DNA of 10,893 bases from DASQGA01 sp035535315 (GTDB taxonomy: Bacteria > Actinomycetota > Thermoleophilia > Gaiellales > Gaiellaceae): positions 1 to 10,893 of the forward strand of contig DATLQD010000193.1 of NCBI GenBank assembly GCA_035535315.1. The letters are read 5' to 3'. The position numbers and the translations under genes are program-made. The notes under the pieces were generated by a model. The model had not been told where the DNA came from. It made no database searches and saw only the letters and a list, made by a program, of their open reading frames with translations. Shown here in pieces: positions 1-6,071 of the stretch (positions are counted from its first letter, which is position 1; each line of letters begins with the position of its first letter).

Positions 1-1
1 A

Positions 2-472
2 GCGCTCGAGCCCCAGGGCATGAAGCTGATCGGGATGGTGGCGCTCGACCTCTTCCGGATCGAGGGAGGCTTCATCATCGGCGGCATCGAGTACGACCCC
101 ATGGTCTCGCCGTGGGAGGCAGGGCTGGGCTGGGCGGTCGATTTCGAGAAGGGCCAGTTCCAAGGGCGCGACGCAATCGAGCGCGATCGCGACGCCACCG
201 ACCTTCGCCTGACGAGCGTGGTGCTCGAGTCAGGCGGTGACGAGGCGAGCGGGGCGCCGCTCCTCGTCGACGGCGAGGAGGTCGGGCTCGTCACGCAGGC
301 GATCGTGTCGCCTCACCTCGGCGGCAAGACGCTCGGGCTTGCGAAGATCCAGAAGGAGCTGCGAGAGCCTGGCCAGAAAGTCGAAGCCCGAGTGGGTGAG
401 AGCATGGTGGCAGGGGAGATCGTTCGGCATCCGGTCTACGACCCCGAGCGCAAGCGCGCGAAATTGAGCTAA
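2..472 (+). CDS. GcvT-family protein, C-terminal part (5' end outside window)
   Basis: The open frame enters from the left edge and gives 156 visible residues ending at TAA 470-472, so the ATG at 20 is internal and not the start. The visible part matches the second half of the aminomethyltransferase (GcvT) fold: LDLFRIEGG at about residues 15-23, SPWEAGLGWAVDF at 36-48 and FQGRDAI at 53-59, followed by the C-terminal barrel domain with VSPHLGGKTLGLAKI. Members bind tetrahydrofolate and move one-carbon units from glycine, sarcosine, dimethylglycine or, in the DmdA branch, from dimethylsulfoniopropionate. The substrate cannot be decided from this fragment, and the N-terminal domain is not visible. 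The next gene starts 93 nt downstream behind its own likely promoter, so it is probably a separate transcript. Family assignment is firm; exact function is open. Confidence 0.85.
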   Translation, partial: ALEPQGMKLIGMVALDLFRIEGGFIIGGIEYDPMVSPWEAGLGWAVDFEKGQFQGRDAIERDRDATDLRLTSVVLESGGDEASGAPLLVDGEEVGLVTQAIVSPHLGGKTLGLAKIQKELREPGQKVEARVGESMVAGEIVRHPVYDPERKRAKLS

Positions 473-482
473 AAGATAATTT

Positions 483-509
483 GACGGTTCCCGTTTGACA
501 CGGACCGTC
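483..509. promoter_or_regulatory. Paired palindromes upstream of sbp, candidate operator
   Basis: Two short palindromes lie side by side: ACGG-ttc-CCGT (484-494) and ACGG-a-CCGT (500-508). Taken together they also form a larger dyad in which GACGGT (483-488) is the exact reverse complement of ACCGTC (504-509), with one further G-C pair at 490/502. The best -35-like hexamer, TTGACA 495-500, sits between the two palindromes, which is where a repressor would block RNA polymerase. A tandem CCGTCGG repeat (505-518) follows. The sequence symmetry is seen directly; its role as an operator of the sulfate importer is inferred. The Rrf2 regulator at 4113-4568 is one candidate ligand. Confidence 0.45.
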
Positions 510-525
510 GGCCGTCGGTAGTAAT
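495..525 (+). promoter_or_regulatory. Possible sigma-70-type promoter of the sulfate operon
   Basis: TTGACA at 495-500 is a perfect -35 hexamer. The matching -10 is poor: AGTAAT at 520-525 (four of six consensus bases, 19-nt spacer) or TAGTAA at 519-524 (18-nt spacer). A weak -10 with a good -35 is common where expression depends on a regulator. The region from 473 to 565 is also locally A+T-richer than the genes around it, as expected for a start region. A transcript starting near 532 would leave a leader of roughly 30 nt before sbp, too short for a known riboswitch. Confidence 0.35.
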
Positions 526-565
526 CCCCACTGACTCTGTAGACAAATCGGGGAGATAAAAACAC

Positions 566-1579
566 ATGATTCGACGGATAATGCTCGTCTGCGCGCTTGC
601 ACTTGTCGCCGTCGTTGCGCTGGTCGCCGCGGGCTGCGGCGGAGGCAACGCCTCCGGCGGAGGTGGCGATGCCACGAAGTTGACACTGGTCGCGTACTCG
701 ACGCCGCAGGAGGCCTACGAGGAGATCATCCCGGCGTTCCAGAAGACGTCCGCCGGCAAGAACGTCGACTTCGAGCAGTCCTACGCAGCCTCAGGTGAGC
801 AGAGCCGGGCCGTCGAGGCGGGGTTGCCCGCGGACGTGGTCGCGTTCTCGCTCGAGCCCGACGTGACGCGGCTCGTCGACGCCGGGCTCGTCTCGGCGGA
901 CTGGGCCCAGGCGGACCACGACGGGATGGTGACCGACTCGGTCGCCGTCCTCGCGGTCCGGAAGGGCAATCCGAAGAACATCCAGACCTGGGACGACATC
1001 GTGCAGGAGGGCGTGGAGGTGATCACGCCGAACCCGTTCACCTCCGGTGGGGCCCGGTGGAACCTGATGGCCGCTTACGGCGCCCAGATCAAGCAGGGCA
1101 AGAGCGAGGAGGAGGCCGTCGACTTCCTGCGCCAGGTGCTCAAGCACACGGCAGTGCAGGACAAGAGTGCGCGCGAAGCGCTCCAGACCTTCGCGGGCGG
1201 CAAGGGCGACGTGCTGATCGCCTACGAGAACGAGGCGATCACGGCGCAGCAGAAGGGCGAGGAGATCGACTACGTCGTCCCCGACGAGACGATCCTGATC
1301 GAGAACCCCGTCGCTGTGACGGAGGATTCGCCCGAGCAGGCACAGACGTTCGTGGACTTCCTCCAGGGCCCCGAGGCGCAAAAGATCTTCGGCGAGAAGG
1401 GCTATCGCCCGGTTGACGAGGACATCCTCGGACAGTTCGACTACCCGCAGCCCTCCGGCCTCTTCACAATCAAGGACGTGGGCGGCTGGGATGAGGTGAT
1501 GACGAAGTTCTTCGACCGGGACACCGGGCTGGTGGCGAAGATCGAGTCTGACCTGGGAGTCTCGACTGAGTCCGGCTAG
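566..1579 (+). CDS. sbp: Sulfate/thiosulfate ABC transporter substrate-binding lipoprotein
   Basis: This 337-aa protein captures sulfate (or thiosulfate) outside the membrane and passes it to CysTW. It opens with a signal peptide (residues 1-23) ending in the lipobox A-A-G-C24, so Cys24 should be lipidated to anchor the protein, followed by a Gly/Ser linker. The family signatures are clear: SYAASGEQSRAVEAGLPADVV (about 72-92) and TPNPFTSGGARWN (154-166), both hallmarks of the Sbp/CysP/SubI family, with Ser/Gly backbone groups that bind the oxyanion without a counter-ion. DVLIAYENEA later in the chain is also typical. The length is normal for the family. The start at ATG 566 has GGGGAG (550-555) 10 nt upstream; a second ATG at 581 would break the signal peptide. 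It is the first gene of the sbp-cysTWA operon, and its 3' end overlaps cysT by 14 nt. Sulfate versus thiosulfate preference cannot be read from sequence. Confidence 0.95.
   Translation: MIRRIMLVCALALVAVVALVAAGCGGGNASGGGGDATKLTLVAYSTPQEAYEEIIPAFQKTSAGKNVDFEQSYAASGEQSRAVEAGLPADVVAFSLEPDVTRLVDAGLVSADWAQADHDGMVTDSVAVLAVRKGNPKNIQTWDDIVQEGVEVITPNPFTSGGARWNLMAAYGAQIKQGKSEEEAVDFLRQVLKHTAVQDKSAREALQTFAGGKGDVLIAYENEAITAQQKGEEIDYVVPDETILIENPVAVTEDSPEQAQTFVDFLQGPEAQKIFGEKGYRPVDEDILGQFDYPQPSGLFTIKDVGGWDEVMTKFFDRDTGLVAKIESDLGVSTESG
1555..1559 (+). promoter_or_regulatory. Shine-Dalgarno sequence that points to a CTG start for cysT
   Basis: GGGAG lies inside the last codons of sbp, 6 nt upstream of CTG 1566. 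In the cysT frame there is no ATG, GTG or TTG between the upstream stop (TGA 1500-1502) and TTG 1770, so this site decides the start in favour of CTG 1566. Confidence 0.6.
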
Positions 1580-2393
1580 AAGCTTCGCACTCCGTCTACC
1601 CGAGAAAGCTGCGCCCGGGGGGCTTCCCCTCGGGCGCAGCTTCGCGACCGCCTACCTCGGGCTGATCGTCCTCGTCCCGCTCGCCGCCGTCGCCTGGCGC
1701 TCGACCGAGGGCGGTGCGGACGGCTTCTGGCGGGCGATTTCGAGCCCTGCGGCGGTCTCGTCGCTGAAGTTGACGTTCGTCTGCTCGCTCATTGTCGTGG
1801 CCATCAACGCGGTCACGGGGACACTCATCGCGTGGGTGCTCGTCCGCGACTCGTTCCGCGGCAAGGCGATGGTCAACTCCCTGATCGACCTGCCCTTCGC
1901 CCTCCCGACGATCGTCGCCGGCTTGACGCTCCTCGCCCTTTACGGCCCCAAGGGCCCGATCGGGATCAACGTGGCGTACACGCGCGCCGCGATCGTATTG
2001 GCGCTCCTCTTCGTGACGCTTCCCTTCGTCGTCCGCTCAGTGCAACCGGTGCTCCTCGAGCTCGACCGTGACATGGAGGAGGCCGCCGCTTCGCTCGGCG
2101 CGAGCAGCCTCTCGATCTTTCGCCGGATCGTCTTGCCGAACCTGATGCCCGCGATCCTATCCGGGGTCGCGCTCGCGTTTGCGCGCTCAATCGGCGAATT
2201 CGGCTCCGTGATCCTGATCTCGGGGAACATCCCCTTCAAGACCGAGGTCGCCTCGGTTCACATCTTCAGCCAGATCGAGAGCGACGACGTCACGGGCGCC
2301 GCGGCGGTGTCTGTCCTCCTCCTCGTGATCTCGTTCGTGTCGCTCCTCGCCATCGACACGTTCCGCAAGTGGGGGTCGAAGCATGAGGAGTAG
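1566..2393 (+). CDS. cysT: Sulfate ABC transporter permease CysT, apparent CTG start
   Basis: CysT is one of the two membrane subunits that form the sulfate channel. From CTG 1566 it is 275 aa, the usual size for the family. The first membrane helix, TAYLGLIVLVPLAAVAW (about 28-44), is followed by FWRAISSPAA, LIDLPFALPTIVAG, FVTLPFVVRSVQPVL and the cytoplasmic EAA loop EEAAASLGAS (171-180), which contacts the CysA ATPase. The mycobacterial protein has the same pattern, with a short leader before an RL-P motif. Starting at TTG 1770 instead would remove 68 residues including helix 1. The only other upstream in-frame candidate is CTG 1548, which has a poorer ribosome site. The gene overlaps sbp by 14 nt and cysW by 11 nt, so translation is probably coupled. 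A strong hairpin (1606-1642) falls within codons 14-26. The family is certain; the exact start is not proven. Confidence 0.9.
   Translation: MSPARSFALRLPEKAAPGGLPLGRSFATAYLGLIVLVPLAAVAWRSTEGGADGFWRAISSPAAVSSLKLTFVCSLIVVAINAVTGTLIAWVLVRDSFRGKAMVNSLIDLPFALPTIVAGLTLLALYGPKGPIGINVAYTRAAIVLALLFVTLPFVVRSVQPVLLELDRDMEEAAASLGASSLSIFRRIVLPNLMPAILSGVALAFARSIGEFGSVILISGNIPFKTEVASVHIFSQIESDDVTGAAAVSVLLLVISFVSLLAIDTFRKWGSKHEE
1606..1642 (+). other. Very stable RNA hairpin at the sbp-cysT junction
   Basis: AAGCTGCGCCCG (1606-1617) is the exact reverse complement of CGGGCGCAGCTT (1631-1642). Inside these arms a G-U pair (1618/1630) and four G-C pairs (1619-1622 with 1626-1629) close on a 3-nt loop CTT (1623-1625), for 17 stacked pairs in all. 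It starts 27 nt after the sbp stop and lies in the start of the cysT reading frame. There is no run of T after it, so it does not look like a normal intrinsic terminator. A hairpin just behind a binding-protein gene usually protects that part of the message or slows entry into the permease genes, giving more binding protein than permease. That role is inferred. Confidence 0.75.
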
Positions 2394-3207
2394 TCTCGCG
2401 CTCCGCACGGTCGCGCTCGGATATCTCGCGCTCATCCTGATCCTGCCGATCGGGCTCATCTTCTTCCGGACCTTCGAGGACGGCCTCGGCCCCGTTTGGG
2501 ACGCGCTCACGAACCCGGACACGATCCACGCGCTCTGGCTCACCATCCTGATCACGCTGATCGCGGTCCCCGCCAACACGGTCTTCGGAGTCGCCGCAGC
2601 GCTCATGCTCGTCAGGCAGCGTTTCCCGGGTCGCTCGGTCCTGAACGCGGTCATCGACCTGCCGTTCGCCCTCTCGCCGGTGGTCGTGGGCCTCGCCTTG
2701 ATCCTCGTCTACGGTCGCACGGGCTGGCTCGGCGGGTGGCTGAACGCGAACGGGATCCAGGTGATCTTCGCACTCCCCGGGATGGTCCTGGCGACGATCT
2801 TCGTCTCGCTCCCCTTCGTGGTGCGAGAGGTCGTGCCCGTCCTCCGGGAGATCGGGACGGAACAGGACGAGGCCGCCTGGACGCTCGGCGCCTCACCCTT
2901 CGCAACCTTCCGGCGCGTAACGCTGCCGGCGATCCGCTGGGGCATCACGTACGGCGTCGTCCTCACCACTGCCCGCGCCCTCGGCGAGTTCGGCGCCGTA
3001 TCGGTCGTCTCAGGGAAGATCGCCGGTCGGACTGAGACCCTGACGCTCCGCGTCGAGAACGAGTTCCAGCGGTTCGACCTGGTCGGTGCGTACACCGCTT
3101 CTGTGGTTCTCGCCATACTTGCGTTCGCGGTGGTGCTTGCAATGAACCTCTTCCGAAGGGAGACCGATGGCGATCGCGGTGCGGCGCGTCAGCAAGCGGT
3201 TCGGTGA
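2383..3207 (+). CDS. cysW: Sulfate ABC transporter permease CysW
   Basis: This is the second membrane subunit of the sulfate importer, 274 aa, pairing with CysT. The first helix is YLALILILPIGLIFF (about 14-28). LNAVIDLPFALSPVVVG (87-103), ALPGMVLATIFVSLPFVVREVVPVL (130-154) and the EAA loop DEAAWTLGAS (162-171) are characteristic of CysW and nearly match the mycobacterial protein. ARALGEFGAVSVVSG follows in the last third. ATG 2383 lies in the last codons of cysT (11-nt overlap); a run of G at 2371-2375 is the only ribosome-site candidate, so coupling to cysT translation is likely. The 3' end overlaps cysA by 41 nt, and the last residues are an arginine-rich tail typical of a cytoplasmic end. 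Confidence 0.95.
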   Translation: MRSSLALRTVALGYLALILILPIGLIFFRTFEDGLGPVWDALTNPDTIHALWLTILITLIAVPANTVFGVAAALMLVRQRFPGRSVLNAVIDLPFALSPVVVGLALILVYGRTGWLGGWLNANGIQVIFALPGMVLATIFVSLPFVVREVVPVLREIGTEQDEAAWTLGASPFATFRRVTLPAIRWGITYGVVLTTARALGEFGAVSVVSGKIAGRTETLTLRVENEFQRFDLVGAYTASVVLAILAFAVVLAMNLFRRETDGDRGAARQQAVR

Positions 3208-4141
3208 CTTCGTCGCCCTGGACTCGGTCTCGCTCGCAATCGCGGGCGGCTCCCTGACCGCGCTGCTCGGTCCGAGCGGCAGCGGCAAGTCGACCCTCCT
3301 GCGCGTGATCGCCGGCCTCGAGACGCCTGACGAAGGCGACGTCGCCATCTCCGGCGACGATGCGACCGGCCTGCCTCCGCAGAAGCGCGGCGTCGGCTTC
3401 GTCTTCCAGCACTACGCGGCCTTCAAGCACATGACCGTGCGAGACAACGTCGCCTTCGGCCTCAAGATCCGCAAGCGCCCCAAGGACGAGATCCGCTCCC
3501 GCGTCGACGAGCTCCTCGCGCTCGTTCAGCTCGACGGGCTCGCGGGCCGGTACCCATCGCAGCTCTCGGGCGGCCAGCGCCAGCGCATGGCGCTCGCCCG
3601 TGCGCTCGCAGTGGAGCCCCGCGTCCTCCTCCTCGACGAGCCGTTCGGGGCACTGGACGCTCGCGTCCGAAAGGAGCTCCGCACCTGGCTCCGCCGCCTC
3701 CACGACGAGGTTCACGTGACCACCGTTCTCGTCACACATGATCAGGAGGAGGCGATGGAAGTCGCCGATCGCGTCGTCGTCATGAACCACGGGCGGATCG
3801 AGCAGACGGGCAAGCCACGCGATCTCTACGAACATCCCGCGAACGAGTTCGTCATGAGCTTCGTGGGCCCGGTGAACCGGTTCGGCGAGACCTACGTGCG
3901 CCCGCACGATCTGGAGCTCAGGCTCGAGTCGAACGGGTCAACCGAGGAGGCCATGATCGAGCGCGTCGTCCACCTCGGCTTCGAGGTCCGTGTGGAGCTC
4001 GTGCTCCCGGACGGCCGCAGGGCTCTCGCTCAGGTGACGCGCGACGAGGCCGAGCAGCTCGATCTCGACGAGGGCCAGATCGTCTTCGTCCGCCCGAACC
4101 GGACGACCGTCTTCAGTGAGGCTGCCACGCCCCAGGGTTAG
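3167..4141 (+). CDS. cysA: Sulfate/thiosulfate import ATP-binding protein CysA
   Basis: This 324-aa ATPase powers sulfate uptake from the inner face of the membrane. All nucleotide-binding motifs are intact: Walker A GPSGSGKST (35-43), Q-loop glutamine 81 in FVFQHYAAFKHMTVRDN (a CysA-type stretch), signature LSGGQ (133-137), Walker B LLLDE (154-158), D-loop GALD and switch His191 in VTHDQEEAM. After about residue 230 comes a short C-terminal regulatory domain with VRPHDLEL and VVHLGFEVRVEL, as in other CysA proteins. GAAGGGAG-like sequence (AAGGGAG, 3156-3162) lies 4 nt before ATG 3167. The start lies inside cysW, and the stop lies 29 nt inside the 3' end of the opposing Rrf2 gene. It is the last gene of the operon; no reductive sulfate-assimilation gene follows in this window. 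Confidence 0.95.
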   Translation: MAIAVRRVSKRFGDFVALDSVSLAIAGGSLTALLGPSGSGKSTLLRVIAGLETPDEGDVAISGDDATGLPPQKRGVGFVFQHYAAFKHMTVRDNVAFGLKIRKRPKDEIRSRVDELLALVQLDGLAGRYPSQLSGGQRQRMALARALAVEPRVLLLDEPFGALDARVRKELRTWLRRLHDEVHVTTVLVTHDQEEAMEVADRVVVMNHGRIEQTGKPRDLYEHPANEFVMSFVGPVNRFGETYVRPHDLELRLESNGSTEEAMIERVVHLGFEVRVELVLPDGRRALAQVTRDEAEQLDLDEGQIVFVRPNRTTVFSEAATPQG

Positions 4142-4568
4142 CGACGATCGCCCGCACGTCGTCCGGCAGCTCTCCCGCGGCGAGGTCGGCGAGCGTGACC
4201 GATTCGAGCACAGCGCGGAGATTCGCGCGGACCGCCACCCAGACGTCGCGGAGGCTCTCCGCCGGCCCCTCGTACTCGACCGTCTCGGGCCTCTCCCCAC
4301 GCACGTTCGCGAGCGGTCCCTCGACCGCCCGGATCACCTCGGCGAGAGTGATCTCCTCCGCCGGCCGCGCAAGCCAGTAGCCGCCTTCGACGCCGCGCTG
4401 GCTCTGGACGATCCCGTGGTGGCGCAACTCGAGCAGGATGTTCTCGAGGAACTTGAGCGGAATCCCCTGAGCGACCGAAATCCGCTCGCCCTTGATCGGG
4501 CCCTCGCCGGACGCGGCCAACTCGACGGCGGCTCGGAGGGCGTAATCGACTTTGGCCGTGACGCGCAC
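4113..4568 (-). CDS. Rrf2-family transcription regulator without cysteines (CymR-like)
   Basis: This 151-aa DNA-binding protein has the classic Rrf2 layout: VRVTAKVDYALRAAVELA at the start, a winged helix-turn-helix whose recognition part is ISVAQGIPLKFLENILLELRHHGIV (30-54), and the wing SQRGVEGGYWLARP (56-69). The linker AEVIRAVEGPLA and the dimerisation helix VWVAVRANLRAVLESVTLADL follow. No cysteine occurs anywhere, so the three-Cys Fe-S site of IscR, NsrR and RirA is absent; this fits CymR-like sulfur regulators. I chose GTG 4568 because families usually begin at this motif and AGGCGA lies 10 nt upstream. GTG 4592 would add eight residues but has no ribosome site. The gene follows the aminotransferase on the same strand and probably shares its transcript, yet it runs tail to tail into cysA. 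Its target, sulfate operon or polyamine operon, is not shown by sequence. Confidence 0.88.
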   Translation of the reverse strand: MRVTAKVDYALRAAVELAASGEGPIKGERISVAQGIPLKFLENILLELRHHGIVQSQRGVEGGYWLARPAEEITLAEVIRAVEGPLANVRGERPETVEYEGPAESLRDVWVAVRANLRAVLESVTLADLAAGELPDDVRAIVANPGAWQPH

Positions 4569-4612
4569 GGGCCCATTGTCGCCTACGCCCACCCGGACAC
4601 GAGCGGGACCCG

Positions 4613-6061
4613 TTACGTCGTCGGGCCGATCGGGGCCTCGGGGGCTCCTGCCGCGATGCCCGTCCCGTCGCGCCGCTTGTCGAGCTCATTCCAGGCTTCA
4701 GAGAGCACGTCACCGAGGATGCCGACGATCTCGTCGAATTCGGCTTCGCCGGCCACGAGCGGCGGCGAAATCTGGATGACGGGGTCGCCTCGGTCGTCGG
4801 CCCGGCAAATCAGGCCCCGGTCGAAGAGCTTCCCGGACAGGAAGCCCCGGAGGAGCCATTCGGACTCGTCCTCGCTGAATGTTTCTCGGGTCTCCTTGTC
4901 CTTGACGAGCTCGAGCGCGTAGAAAAACCCCGTCCCGCGGACGTCTCCGACGATCGGAAGATCGAGCAGCTGCGAGAGCTTCCCCTTCAGGTCGTCCTGT
5001 GTCTCGTGCACGTGCTCGACGATCCGCTCCCGCTTCATGATCTCGATGTTCTTCAGGGCGATTGCAGCCTGGACGGGATGGCCACCGAACGTGATCCCAT
5101 GCGCGTACATCGCCGTGCCCTCGAGGAAGGGCTCCATGACTGCATCGCGAGCGACCACGGCGCCGATCGACGCGTACGCGGACGAGAGCCCTTTCGCGCA
5201 CGTGACGATGTCGGGCCGGATGTCGTAGCGGTCGGACCCGAACCAGTGGCCGAGTCGCCCGAACGCGCAGATGACCTCGTCGGCGCAAAGCAAGATCCCG
5301 TAGCGGTCGCAGATCTCGCGGACGCCTTGCCAGTACCCCTCGGGAGCCGTGAAGGAGCCGCCTGCGTTCTGGACCGGCTCCATGATCACCATCGCCACCG
5401 AATCGGGCCCGGCCTGGAGGATCGTTTCCTCGAGATCCTCCATCAGGAACGCCGTGAACTCGGCCTCCGTCTCTTCCGGCGAACGGTGGTAACGGTTCGT
5501 GTTCCAGACGTGGAGAGTCTCCGGAACGAGCGGCTCGAAGGGTGTCTTCAGCGCGGCGATCCCGTTGATCGAGAGCGCGCCCATGGTCGTCCCGTGGTAG
5601 GCGATGCGACGCCCGATCGCCTTCCAGCGGCGCTCGCCGCGAGCAGCGTGGTACTGGCGTGCGAGCTTCCAGGCCGACTCGACCGCCTCGGAGCCGCCGG
5701 AGCAGAAGAAGACGCGGTTCAGGTCGCCCGGCGCGAGCGAGGCGACCTCCGCCGCGAGCTCGATCGCCCGTGGGTGGGCATAGCTCCAGTTCGTGTAGAA
5801 CGGAAGCTCGCGCATCTGGGCCGCTGCCGCCTCCCCCATCTCCTCGCCGAAGCCGTAGCCGATCTGGACGGCGAAGAGCCCCGCCAACGCGTCGAGGTAG
5901 CGCTTGCCGTTCGAGTCCTCCAGGTAGCAGCCGTCGCCACGGACGATGATTGGGATGTCGCCGTCCATGTAGCTCGACATGCGCGTGAAGTGCATCCACA
6001 GGTGGTCGCGCGCAGCCTGCTGCAGCTCGGCGGGGGACATGGTGGTCAGCTCGGTGCTCAT
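4613..6061 (-). CDS. spuC: Class III aminotransferase, probable putrescine--pyruvate aminotransferase
   Basis: This PLP-dependent enzyme (482 aa) most likely moves an amino group from putrescine to pyruvate, giving 4-aminobutanal. The fold-type I features are complete: SGGSEA (121-126) for the cofactor phosphate, AYHGTT (154-159), ADEV with Asp261 that pairs with the pyridine nitrogen, and Lys290 in CAKGLSSAYASIG, the Schiff-base lysine. GITFGGHPV (322-330) and ISPPLV (431-436) also match omega-aminotransferases such as SpuC. The last 20 or so residues are a loose Gly/Ala/Pro tail. ATG 6061 has AAGGA 5 nt upstream. The gene starts 10 nt after potC and shares its operon with a polyamine importer and a PatD-like dehydrogenase, which is the main reason for preferring putrescine over other omega-amino substrates. 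Beta-alanine or another diamine remains possible. Confidence 0.85.
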   Translation of the reverse strand: MSTELTTMSPAELQQAARDHLWMHFTRMSSYMDGDIPIIVRGDGCYLEDSNGKRYLDALAGLFAVQIGYGFGEEMGEAAAAQMRELPFYTNWSYAHPRAIELAAEVASLAPGDLNRVFFCSGGSEAVESAWKLARQYHAARGERRWKAIGRRIAYHGTTMGALSINGIAALKTPFEPLVPETLHVWNTNRYHRSPEETEAEFTAFLMEDLEETILQAGPDSVAMVIMEPVQNAGGSFTAPEGYWQGVREICDRYGILLCADEVICAFGRLGHWFGSDRYDIRPDIVTCAKGLSSAYASIGAVVARDAVMEPFLEGTAMYAHGITFGGHPVQAAIALKNIEIMKRERIVEHVHETQDDLKGKLSQLLDLPIVGDVRGTGFFYALELVKDKETRETFSEDESEWLLRGFLSGKLFDRGLICRADDRGDPVIQISPPLVAGEAEFDEIVGILGDVLSEAWNELDKRRDGTGIAAGAPEAPIGPTT

Positions 6062-6071
6062 GGGGTTCCTT

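Noticed and set aside
473..565. A riboswitch (for example SAM-type) ahead of sbp
   Set aside because: The gap is only 93 nt, contains a probable promoter, and I see none of the conserved stems of known sulfur riboswitches.
1606..1642. Reading the strong hairpin as a true terminator ending a one-gene sbp operon
   Set aside because: No T run follows, and cysT coding continues through it with proper CysT residues on both sides.
2963..3907. 314-codon minus-strand open frame opposite cysW and cysA
   Set aside because: Crosses the junction of two solid genes and matches no known protein pattern.
4569..4592. Longer Rrf2 start at GTG 4592
   Set aside because: It adds eight residues not typical of the family and has no purine-rich ribosome site upstream.
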